Source of the DNA: Prosopocoilus inquinatus
Taxonomy: Eukaryota; Arthropoda; Insecta; Coleoptera; Lucanidae
NCBI GenBank assembly: GCA_036172665.1
Contig: CM069874.1
Location: 55,410,707-55,474,706, forward strand
Reading direction: 5' to 3'
Length of the DNA: 64,000 nucleotides
The first letter of the stretch is position 1. Every line of letters starts with the position of its first letter. The position numbers and the translations under genes are program-made. Of the stretch, positions 36,105-46,137 are shown piece by piece. The notes under the pieces were generated by a model. It saw only the letters and a program-made list of their open reading frames with translations, was not told the DNA's origin and searched no databases.

Positions 36105-37458
36105 TTTTTTTGATTTTTTGAAAAAACTTTCGAAAAAACTTCTTACGGCTATAATGTCTGGTTGTCTGAAAACCTATTTAGCCCCTATCAGATATACCGA
36201 GTGATTTTTACATATTGAGAAAAATTGAGTTTGTCGAAATGGTCGATTTCTTTAAATTGGGTTAGTTTCAGCTTATTGGATAATATCAGAGCAGGAAAAT
36301 AACTTGGTTTTCTCTAAACTCCGTTAAAATAGAATTTTTCAATTTTTAGAATATCTGCATAATTTCGTGTACTAAAACTTAACTTCAGAATTTAATACTT
36401 TTAGGGTGAAAACTTCAAAGATTTATAAGTGGAAAAAATAATTAGAAACATTAATTATTGCTTCAGATATTTGGTTATTTACGTAATATTTTTGTAAATT
36501 TTTTACGTTTTTGATGCAACATGCCTTTCAGGAGAAATATTTTTCAAAGATAAAAAAAACGTATTTAAATAGCTTCTAAAAACTCTAATATATTCCTGTT
36601 AATGAATTATTTTCACAAAAAGCCTGTAAATATTCGTTTACAGTGGTTTAAACGAGGATATTTTTATTTATTTGGCTTATGTTTAAGTCAGTAGGCAGAA
36701 TATAGGATGGCTATGGATTGATTTTATATTGTAATGTGACTAGAAATCTCCTTTAGTCCTTTTATGAAAGAGGCCTTTAGTATTTTCAGCTGACAATTCA
36801 TGGCCATCTCATATTCTGCTTACTTAATTGACAAAACAAGTAAACTAAATAAGACAAAAATCTCCTCATTTAGGCAGCTGTAAAAGAATATTTATATGGT
36901 TCTTGTCAAAGTAAGTCATTTACAGGGGTAGATTAGAGTTTTTAGAAGTCATTTCAATACATGTTATTTATCAGTGAAAAATATTTCTCTTAAAAAGTAC
37001 CTTGCATCAAAAACGTAAAAATTAGGTAAAATATTACTTTTCGCTAAATAATTCAATATCTGAAGCTGTCATTAATATTATTTATTATTTTCTGCAATTA
37101 TAAATATTTGAAGTTTTGCACTCTAAAAAAAATGAATTCTGAAATTAAGTTTAAGTACGTGAAACTTTGAAAATATTCTAAAAACTAAAAAATTCATTTT
37201 TTCGGAAAATTAAAGAAAAGTAAGCTATTTTCTGGCCTTAGTATTATGCAATAAGGTGAAACTAATCAAGGTTAAAGTTAAATCTTATTTGAATCCTGTT
37301 TAGTTTCCGAGTAATAAAAATTTTACGATTTTGATCATTTCAAAAAACTCTATTTCCTAACTGAGTAAAATTCACTCGGTATATCTGATAGGGGATAAAT
37401 AGGTTTTCAGACAAGCAGAAATTATTGCCGTAAAAAGCTTTTCGGAAAAATCAAAAAT
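36105..37458. mobile_element. Palindromic foldback element
   Basis: The arms from about 36125 (ttacggctataatgtctggttgtc) and 37440 pair through cctatttagcccctatcaga, ctcggtatatct and cttaacttcagaattt, and on to a centre near 36770. A single arm of the same family lies at about 51830-52240. Confidence 0.75.
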
Positions 37459-38813
37459 GATCACTGTATATTCTTTATATATTCTGCTTTTTTCGAGATT
37501 ATTGGTAAAAACCGAAAAAACAAAGTTAGGAAACGGTATATCGAAAACTAAGGACCCAGGACAAATGTTTGTACGAACATTTCAAGTTAAAGCCGGCCTA
37601 GAAATCTACATTAAAAAAACGACCTCTATATTGTTTTAAACACAAGTATTTGCATTTATAAAAAAGCTTTTAAATTACTGTTTTTCTAAAGAAAAATGAG
37701 AAAGAAGGAATATATTAAGCAGAAGCTCGCGAACATAACATTTGCATTTAAGCTTGGAGAAAGTGCGTTAGTATTTACAGTGAAATATTAAAATGTGAAA
37801 ATCAACACAATATTAACAGTTCTTTATTGTCTTGTAACATCAGAAAAAAGTTCGGCCGTAAATAGAAATAATATTCAGATGAAATTCATACACGAAGAGA
37901 ACTGGTAAATTTGAATAGACGATTTATGAAGTGAAAGCGAGTTTATGACGAATTAAATCGCAACGGATAATAATACGCTGCTTCAGAGTCTCGATTAAAA
38001 AAAATAGGACGAATTTCGATTTGTAATATTGAAGCTGCTTGAGCTTGATTCTGAAAAGTAGAAGGAAAAAGACTTAAAGTTCATCGACAGAGAAAACTAG
38101 GGAAATTTGAATAACCGATTCAAGAAGTGAAAGCGACAGGTTAAATCGAAATCGAAAATAATGCGTCGCTTCTAAAATTAAGCCTGTGAAGTCAGAAGAA
38201 TTCAACTGAATTTGGAGAAAATCGAAAGTAAAAATTTCTAAAAAATGGATTATTAAATAGCACTCTATTATTTAAGCTTTAACAATAATTTTCGAATGAG
38301 CGTATCCCATCGGTTGCTAGGATCTGCAATATATTGTTCAATGAGTGACGAAAGTGACATTATTTTTAGGTTTCTGCATTTTATGAATTATTTTTTGATT
38401 GTGAAAATTTGTGAAACACTTCTGAAAAGTGTACTTGCTGTTATTTCTTTAGTTTCTTGGTTTTACTTGCTGTTTAATAGTTTCCTGAATTTATTTCATG
38501 ATCGCGTTTGATCAAAATAATTTTTGCTGTCTCGGTATATCAAACACTAAAAAGAAGGTAGCGCGTTTTTAATAGTGTTTTCTACTAATAACACATCCGA
38601 GAATATCTTCATCTTCTGTTATCACGTGAGGTTAAAAAAGGTGGAGATATACTGAGATTGTTCTAGAACAATTAATCGAAGACGATAGAGAAAACGTAGT
38701 ACATTATTTCACTTAAAAAAATAGTAGAAAATGATGGCAAGAAAGAAGAAATTAAAATTAAATTAAACTTTCTATTTCAATATTTTTGTTTTGTAAAGTC
38801 TGTAAGTGATCTA
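37459..38813. other. Intronic DNA, nothing recognised
   Basis: Two loosely similar stretches (37870-37960, 38080-38170: gaaaactagggaaatttgaat, cgatt.atgaagtgaaagcga) form a weak direct repeat. The open frame at 38296-38511 has no domain. Confidence 0.4.
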
Positions 38814-39416
38814 CAGGATGTTCTTTTACTGTGTGCAAATAGAAAACAACCTCAGTATAAGTACACGAAATGCTACCTTCTGCGGGTATTTTTTTTGTGG
38901 CTACCGTATCATAGCCAAAAAATTTCGGTTGGACCACTTGTTTGAAACTGCTGAAATGTGCGAGAAAGATAGAAAGGTCAACTTCGCCTTCCTCTCGGTA
39001 TAAACACGCCAACCTAAACCGATTTTCAACGCAGCGTTTCGTACTAATAATCACTGATATAGTTTATTAATTATTTTATTTAAAATTTTAATTCACTTAA
39101 TTTAAAAATACTTAAACTTGTAATTATTTGCAGTGAAGTTAATTTAAACTGTAAGCGGCTGATTTACCTGATTTACGGCGTTCGTGCTCGAGATCAAGTG
39201 AAATACTAACCCTGCCCTACTTCGGCTTCGGATCATAATTGAAGAGGCGGCCGCTTTCCATTTTTAGCTATGTCAGCAGTTCTCAAACTGTTTAGTCAAA
39301 ATCTGTCTTTCTCGAAAACTATTAAATTTTTGTTAAGAACATATGAGTTCAATCATTGCCGTTTATGGTGATATGTTACAGGTCTAAATATTTGCACAAA
39401 GGAAAAGAACACCCTG
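38814..39416. mobile_element. TA-flanked MITE, CAGGRTGTTC family, copy 1
   Basis: The 603-bp element has TA on both sides (38812-38813, 39417-39418). Terminal repeat: CAGGATGTTCTTTTACTGTG on the left, reversed CAGGGTGTTCTTTTCC on the right, then tgtgcaaata. The interior includes gtcaacttcgccttcctctc and gaggcggccgc. No open frame of note. Related copies are at 47063-47944 and 57149-58224. Confidence 0.8.
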
Positions 39417-40050
39417 TATATTAAACAGGTAATTTCTGGTGCTGTGACTGCAATAGACCCTCTAGCTTTTATCTTTCCTTCAAAATTCGTTCTGTAAACT
39501 AGAAAATGCAAAAAGCTCATTTGGAACGAAATGATAGAGATCCAAACATCGTTTTAGGGTAAGTTCGCGCTGACACAAAGAAACACGCATTCAAATGTTT
39601 GTGTTCATATCCGAGCTTCGAGTATAAGCGCTCACATAAGCGATTGTAGCAATTAGAATTAAACGGGATATTCTTCTGCGCGCAGAAAAAGCTATCGATC
39701 ATCACAGCTTCGCTCTAAACTTACCCTTAGTGTGAATTCGAGTGTGCGCTCTGAGCAAAAGTGTGAGGAAGAGCTACTGCGCTTCAGTGTATGTAAGAGT
39801 GAGAAAAAGCAGCACTCCAAGCGTTCCAAGCGTCAACTCGCATTCGCCCTCAGATTTAAGGTGACCATACGTCCCAATTTTGGCGGGACAATTCCGATTT
39901 TTACAATTTGTCCCGCGTTCCGCGGAATTTTAAAAACGCTTTTTGTAAAGAATACACTTTTTGCCATTTGTAAAATTTATGTTGTAGATTGAATTATAAA
40001 ATGTAAAAAAAGTTATTAACTGGTTAATTATTCTGTTAGTAATAACCAAC
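39417..40050. repeat. Second member of the CCCGATTTTG-type repeat
   Basis: From about 39860 (gtcccaattttggcgggac, gttgtagattgaattat) this matches 9975-10150, with the distal part reaching about 40200. The left part (39417-39860) shows nothing clear. Confidence 0.45.
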
Positions 40051-40056
40051 ACCCCC

Positions 40057-40081
40057 CTCTCTCTCTCTCTCTCTCTCTCTC
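40057..40081. repeat. (CT)n microsatellite
   Basis: Twelve uninterrupted CT units follow a C-run. Confidence 0.95.
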
Positions 40082-40199
40082 ACCGAAATTTGTTTCTTGG
40101 CATGTCAGTAGTGAGTATTCTTTAAAAGCAAAGTTATTTTATTGGTTAGGTTGGTTTTGAGTTGTCCTGTTTTGCCGGAATTAAAATCTGCTCGCTTTA

Positions 40200-40964
40200 A
40201 CCTAAGGCTTGTTTGGTTTACAGGAGTTGGGCAAAAAAAATCTCTTTAAAGATATAATTAAATCAAATTGAAGAAATAACAATCGATACTTTGCTCTAAT
40301 TGGTGTGCAAAAATATCATCCCACTCTCTCTCTTTTTCTCTCTCTGAAAAGTAATTTGTACCACGCGATCAACGGAATTTATAGTTAGGGCAGGCTGTAC
40401 TATTTCCAAAAACTTTTCAACACAGGCTTACAGTTTGAAGTTGAAAATTTTTAGTGTCAGAATTGTGACATTTATTATTTTTTAATGATTAATAATAAAC
40501 GAATTTGTCCTGCAGAACCGCCCCTAATGTTCTAAAAGAGAGGTTTGAACCAGCATCCGTACAACATAAAATAACAAAATAAAGATTGTATAAAGTACGA
40601 GCATAACCTCAAATATAACAACTGTCAACTTATTATTTTTTTTCTCATTGTATCAAACCACACAGCATAAAATAGCACCAATCGCAGCCTGCTCTAATTA
40701 TGAATTCCATCGATCACACGGTATTTTGGCATTTCATTGGTGAGTACTCTTTAAAAGCAAAGTATTTTGTTGTTTGGGTTGGGTTGGGTTGTCCCGCCTT
40801 GTCGGAATTAAAATCTGGTCGCCTTACTTTAGATGCTGAAAATTCAAATTTACACGTTAAGTTCGCATGTAACTGACACAGGATCGAATCCATGTTTAAT
40901 TGCTTGTTTCTCAAACGTAACATCAAATTTATTAATAAGTTATTAAAATTTAAGTAGCTACATC
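40200..40964. other. Intronic DNA, nothing firm
   Basis: A gagtactctttaaaagcaaag..gttgtcccgccttgtcggaattaaaatctgg block (about 40738-40818) repeats 40110-40195. No gene. Confidence 0.4.
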
Positions 40965-41335
40965 CTGATATTGCTTTTTGACCTGATATTGTATCAGAAT
41001 TGACCAATAGAAGGTATTCGCTACATAATAAGTTAAAGTTAGCCCGTATAAGTAGGCTGTGCTTGCTGTCAAAGCATAATAAAAGTTCTAAAAATCGTGT
41101 TGCAAAACGTCTTTTATTGCAGTGGATCCATCAAGCATCCTCTGTACAGCTGTTTGGCCCTATTTGATGCCTCGTCAGCAGAAGCGCAGCTCGTGAGTTC
41201 GCACATGCGAATATCCTCTGAGAAATCGTTTTAACTTGCAGTGGAACTCTCGAGCTACTTTTCTGCTGAGCAGATCCTCCCAAATAAGGCTGAAACAAGC
41301 AAACAAAATTTTTAATAAGTTATAGTTATTTTTTT
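40965..41335 (-). mobile_element. Diverged hammerhead-ribozyme repeat, copies G and H, head to head
   Basis: A reversed X block (ctttttgacctgatattg, gcttgctgtcaaagcataat) leads to a minus-strand Y block at 41119-41190. A second, partial Y block on the plus strand follows at 41238-41300 (gcagtgg..ctcgagctac..ctgctga..ggctgaaaca). The layout echoes the dimer at 45489-46169 but is older. Confidence 0.65.
41119..41190 (-). ncRNA. Decayed hammerhead ribozyme, copy G
   Basis: CTGACGA (41178-41172), the short stem III ACAGCTGT and a GTA site remain, and inner helix I still pairs. The base that should be G12 of GAAA is C and stem II is eroded, so it is probably inactive. Confidence 0.5.
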
Positions 41336-42542
41336 TTTATTTCGTGCCGATCTCAAGGGAAAGCTTTTTACGAAAGTTTAAAGGAGATAATTATATAAAA
41401 GTTATAAAAATTATCAATCGATCAATCTGCACAGTTCAGTTGTAATATGTTGAGACTAACTATTCAAGAGAGATGCAGATATCTCCAGTATTTTAATCTA
41501 TTTGGAACTTATAAAATACTTAATGGTAATCTCAAATTTCGACTTCAAATATTTTTAGACGTTCTATGTACAGGATGTCCCAAAAACTTCTGGAAAAGTG
41601 AGAAAATCTCTCTTTAAATTTATTTTATCAAGAAAATGTCTTAGCAAAAGTCGGGCAGGTTTTCATTCGGCGTAATCTAAAATTATTTTTAAAAATACAG
41701 GTTGTTCATTTAATAAGTTACAAATCAAGCTTATTATTTTTAAATGGAACACCGTATATTTCATTACAGCTTCGGTTAGTCCTTAAGGAGACAATAAAAA
41801 TGATTTAACATTATACGCAGTGTCCACGGATTTTTTGCAATAGAAGAAAAACTTTTTTATTTTGCGTTTCAGGAAAAAGAGTTATTCTTTATAAAAACTT
41901 TTGCTTGCATTAAAACCTTCAAAAATGATAGAAAAGTTTACGAACTGCCTCGTTTATGGCTTGAAATACAGAAAACATACTTACTCTCAAAAATTTGTCT
42001 AAGTTCAAATTACATTCAGAATTATCGCATTACCCGGATCTGTCAAAATGATTAATGATACTTATTCCCTAAGCTCTTGTTGATAATTAATACCTCTAGT
42101 TAAAGATATGGGAAATGACAAAATTATTAGCCCTTATTTGTTTGAAAGAAAATCTGAATCAATTCAGCTATTTGCAAATGTTAGAAAATTTTGCTTTGCC
42201 GTCACTGGCGGATGTGAGTTTGGAAAATATTTTCAACAGGATGGATGTCCTACACATTCCACAAATTTAATTAAAGGATAGCTTGACGACCATTTGCCTG
42301 GAAGATGGATCGGACATTTTAGACCAATACATTGGTCATGGTACAAATTTAGAAATTTTAAACTAAAAATACAAACGGTAATTATAATTGAAATAGAAAT
42401 TGAAACGTTAACAAACATGTATACGGAATTTAGGTACAGGGTAGAAACGTGCGTGGAGGTGAATGGGGATTATATTGAATAATTTTTCCCATATTAATAA
42501 CTTAAAAATTTTCAGTAAAAAATTTTTTTAATCACAGAAAAA
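41336..42542. other. Intronic DNA with a foldback arm
   Basis: 41570-41790 matches 9180-9420 in reverse. The open frames at 42233-42482 overlap on both strands and show no domain, though GRWIG..GPM-like residues hint at a faint mariner scrap. Confidence 0.4.
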
Positions 42543-42584
42543 CACCCAACGTTTCGCCATAGATTTATAGCTTCGTCAGGAGTG
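42543..42584 (-). ncRNA. Penelope-type hammerhead ribozyme motif
   Basis: On the minus strand: helix I CACTC (42584-42580) with GGGTG (42547-42543); core CTGACGA (42579-42573); one unpaired A; stem II GCTATA/TATGGC round an AATC loop; GAAA (42555-42552); minimal stem III ACGT; cut expected after T at 42548. The shape matches hammerheads described in Penelope-like retroelements, where stem III is tiny. A related sequence lies in the palindrome at 62598-62727. Confidence 0.55.
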
Positions 42585-43610
42585 AAGAAAAGTAAATAAA
42601 GAAGTTGTCAAGAGAAACAAATCGTCAAGAGAAACGAAAAGGTAACATGATTTTAAACTAAAATACGAGTTATAATACGAGAATAAAGGGAAAAGTAACT
42701 ACAACTAAATTAAAACTATTTTTTTTCTTGCGCTCACAATTTTCATCGGACAAGAACCAACTTCAATTAAAAATTTTCGTGTAATTTAAAAGGCCAATTA
42801 ATTGCGGTTTCAATTTTTTAACAAAGGAAATGCTTAAAGCAATTGAAACAATTAAGAATACACCAAAATTACATGTCACTCTGCCATTGCAGAAAATTTG
42901 TGGACACACAGTATGTAGTTACTTATTTTTAGTATTTACCGAATTAATTTTAATTTTATGCAAAAAATATGTCATATTTGGTCTGCCGCTAAATTGTCAA
43001 TTTTAATGACACATTAATCAATTTCAGACCAAAATATTTTTAAATCTCTCTGCGTTTACAATATTCAACATTTTAAGAAATCTAGCGACTGTCAACAACA
43101 CATTTTTTTTCAACAGCCCGTGTAATATAGCATATTTGGATAGCCCTTTCCATGAGCTTCCCAACCATACCATAACTTACAGTCCTAATGTTGATAACTT
43201 GGTCCACTATATTATATGTATACAAGTGTAAAATATTATATACAAGTATCATTAATATGTATATAAAAATTCAAGCTTTCGTTTGTTCTGAAGACGCAAA
43301 GTATTAGTATTTACAAATCGATGGTCTCAAATCAATACCATGTAAGTCTAATATAAATCATATTGGTATTGATGTAAGACCATCGAAAAACTTATTCTAA
43401 TTATTTTTGTAAAAAGTTATAAACATTTTGGTAAAAAAAGTACTCCTATTATTTTGCTTTTGTATAAAATCTATCCTGATCGATCATTGAAATCTCCTTT
43501 TAAAAATTTGCCCGAAACTGTTATTACTTTCCCCAGTTCTACACAAGTTAAGCCACACATTGAGCACACATGTTCGCATTGCGTTGGCAACATACGACAA
43601 AGAAACTCAC
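42585..43610. other. Start of the first intron, no other gene seen
   Basis: 42735-42775 (attttcatcggacaagaac) matches the left flank of the 62598 palindrome in reverse, so a Penelope-type fragment may reach this far. Otherwise AT-rich. Confidence 0.45.
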
Positions 43611-43691
43611 CGTCTGAGGTCCGAATATCTGCGCAACCGCAGCATTAAGACACAGCACCAGGAGAACAGAACTTTTAAAAGCGTTCTTCAT
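43611..43691 (-). CDS. First coding exon (signal peptide) of FAS1-domain secreted protein
   Basis: This exon encodes 27 residues from ATG at 43691. The basic start MKNAFK is followed by a hydrophobic stretch (SSVLLVLCLNAAVA) and then QIFGPQT, a classic signal peptide with likely cleavage after AVA. It ends in a consensus donor, CAGACG|GTGAGT on the minus strand, in phase 0. The next in-phase acceptor joined to a large open frame on this strand is at 8640, also phase 0, and the joined protein reads on into a secreted-type Q-rich sequence. The join across 35 kb is inferred from splice phase and protein logic, not from transcripts; small extra exons in between cannot be excluded. An upstream in-frame ATG (43733) would spoil the signal peptide, so the start at 43691 is preferred. 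Confidence 0.72.
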
Positions 43692-43731
43692 CTCAGCACT
43701 CTTTGACGACGGCGCGAATGGACATCCGTGC

Positions 43732-43737
43732 AACTGA
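43732..43737 (-). promoter_or_regulatory. Possible Initiator (TCAGTT) of the FAS1 gene
   Basis: On the minus strand TCAGTT matches the arthropod Initiator, 44 bases upstream of the chosen ATG. Its A (43735) would be +1. A downstream GTCA at about +29 to +32 is a weak DPE-like match. No TATA box stands near -30. This is a motif match only. Confidence 0.35.
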
Positions 43738-44361
43738 AGCTCGCGTGCTACAGGACTAATCTTCTTCGGATGGGATCCTTTCTTTTCACACTCTCCCTCT
43801 CGGTGAGACCAGACGTATCCCTCCTCGAGAAAATCGCCTTGATGCGGCTTTCTTATTTTTTTTTTTTTTAATTTTTAAGTTGTCGAAGTTTGCAAAGAAA
43901 AATTATGCTTATATTGTAGTAGTTTTCGAATTTATTTAGGGAGCCTTTGTGTAACTTCATTTTAAAAAATATGATTCGATATTAATTTTTCAGAAAACAA
44001 AAATTTAATTAAACGATTTACAGCGGTTATTAGAAAAGAAAATACTAAACACATAGTTTCTGACGTCTTCCTTTTGCAGCTTGTAATATGCAAAGCTTCT
44101 TGGAGGAATTTTAGAGATAATTTAAATTGTGTAATACATCTACCGCATGTTCAGTGGGGCAGATGGCGGGATGCAAGATTCTCAGTGTGCCTTTCATCAG
44201 TTGCCTATTTACACTTTGCATTTATCCACTTGGAACTATTTAATAGAGTAAAAGTTATTGTTTGGGCATGTTCTGCTGACTCGAATTTTTCGGATTGTAA
44301 CCACGGCGATCGGCAGGGGAAGGTCCGAGACGTACGGCGGTCAGGGAGCAGAACATGAATA
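43738..44361. other. Upstream flank of the FAS1 gene
   Basis: It is richer in GC near 43740-43850 than most of the window. The open frame at 44074-44358 has no recognisable domain and overlaps the start of the next element; not called. Confidence 0.4.
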
Positions 44362-45659
44362 CAGCGTGGAAACTAAGTAGCGGATAAAATCCATAACTCC
44401 GTTAATATTTGTAATAAAGCAAAAATCTAAAAGGGGTATAGCGATTCAAATTACAGCGCATAAGAAGAAGTATATTTTGAGATATTTTCATGAATTTTTT
44501 TTTAAGTTATGACGTCATCAAGATCTTTTTTAAATGACAACCTATATTTTTTATTTTTTATTTCGGTGGGATTCTTTAACCTGCTTTCAACAGTATAAAA
44601 TTTTGGATCGATTACATAACAAAAAATTCAAGAAAAACGGCCATAAAAGTTTAATTGTAAAGTTGAAGAAATAAACAGAACATCTAGTTAGCTAGGTTTA
44701 AAACGAAACAAAATTAAGGTGTAAATAAACAAAATTTGATTTTGACAGTCATTGAAATCACAATAAATGTTCAAACTGACGACCATGCACCAACTGACAA
44801 TACCCAAGACGCTCATAAAATTCATTTATTACATTTTGAATAGTTTGAGGTGTTATTAACCTACACTCCTGTCGAATTCTTTCTTTAAGATCGTCTAAGT
44901 TGTTAGGTCTATTTTTATACACCTTGCTTTTTAAATACCCCCATAGAAAAAAGTCTAATGGCGTTAGATCAGGGGGTCTAGCTGGCCATTCCATTGGACC
45001 TCTTCTTCCTATCCATCTACCTGGGAACATCTCGTCCAAATAACGTCGCACATCAACTGCGTAGTGTGGCGGAGCACCGTCGTGTTGCATCCAAATGTTA
45101 TTGTTTGGTACGTCACAGTCATTTTCATTAGGAAATAATATCGCCAATGCAGGTACTAATTCGAATTGTAAGAAGTGTAAATATTTCTCACCAGTTAAAT
45201 TACCTTCGATAAAGAATAGACCTAAAATTTTGTCACCGACAATTCCTGTCCATACGTTGAGCTTCTGGGGATGTTGAGTATGAGCTTCTTGCATCCAGTG
45301 GGGATTTTCCCTAGACCAATATCGACAATTATGTCTGTTAACAGTTCCATGTAAAGTAAAACTTGCCTCATCAGAAAAAATTATACGCTGCGACAACATT
45401 GGATCACGATTGCAAATTTCCAACATTTCTTCACAAAATTCTTGTCTATGATCGTAGTCAGTTTCTGCTAACTCATGGACTAATTTTAAACATATAAAAT
45501 AGCGACATCTTACTATCACTTTTTGACCTAACATTGCAGTAGGATAGACAAATTGAAGCGGGATTTGCTCCTAATGAGTCCCCCATGCAAGGCGGCCATG
45601 CTTGCTGTCAAAGCATAATGAAAGATTTTAGAAAAATTTTGTGCAAATCGTTTTTGATT

Positions 45660-45748
45660 GCAGTGAGAATCTCGAGCAGCCTCTGGACAGCTGTTTCAGC
45701 CTTGCTTGGGGATTCTTCAGCAGAAACGTAGCTCGACATTCCCACTGC
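45660..45748 (-). ncRNA. Type I hammerhead ribozyme, copy E
   Basis: Core CTGAAGA (45720-45714), GAAA, ACAGCTGT and GTC (cut between 45686 and 45685) are all present. Two changes weaken stem II (ATCCC/AGGCT). Changes in helix I turn U-G and G-U wobbles into U-A and G-C pairs. Confidence 0.72.
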
Positions 45749-46048
45749 AGACCAAAAACGACTTGCCCAATTTATTCGCAATTGCGATGTAAGAATGATG
45801 AACATATAAAATAGGTTCTCACTGCAATCAAAAACGATTTGCACAAAATTTTTCTAAAATCTTTCATTATGCTTTGACAGCAAGCATGGCCGCCTTGCAT
45901 GGGGGACTCATTAGGAGCAAATCCCGCTTCAATTTGTCTATCTTACTGTAATGTTAGGTCAAAAAGCGATAGTAAGATGTCGCTATTTTATCTGTTCATC
46001 ATTCTTACATCGCAATTGCGAATAAATTGGGCAAGTCGTTTTTGGTCT

Positions 46049-46137
46049 GCAGTGGGAATGTCGAGCTACGTTTCTGCTGAAGAATCCCCAAGCAAGGCTG
46101 AAACAGCTGTCCAGAGGCTGCTCGAGGTTCTCACTGC
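46049..46137 (+). ncRNA. Type I hammerhead ribozyme, copy F
   Basis: Core CTGAAGA (46077-46083), GAAA, ACAGCTGT and GTC (cut between 46111 and 46112). It shares the two stem II changes with copy E, so both halves of the dimer came from one template. The outer clamp GCAGTG/CACTGC is intact. Confidence 0.74.

Larger units (their letters stand above)
8641..43610 (-). other. First intron of the FAS1 gene, about 35 kb, filled with transposons
   Basis: It is bounded by GTGAGT at 43610 and ttttacag at 8641. It contains two hAT elements, a mariner, a LINE, several foldback elements, many MITEs and one complete hammerhead-ribozyme insertion with a 12-bp duplication (10656-10875), plus another (35638-35923) within a foldback. 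No host exon was recognised inside it. Confidence 0.6.

Noticed and set aside
38758..39003. Overlapping open frames on both strands
   Set aside because: They are in the left part of the 38814-39416 MITE; similar short frames recur in other copies by descent, not by coding constraint.
44074..44358. 94-codon plus-strand frame upstream of the FAS1 gene
   Set aside because: No domain, no splice or promoter support, and it abuts the DD41D element end.
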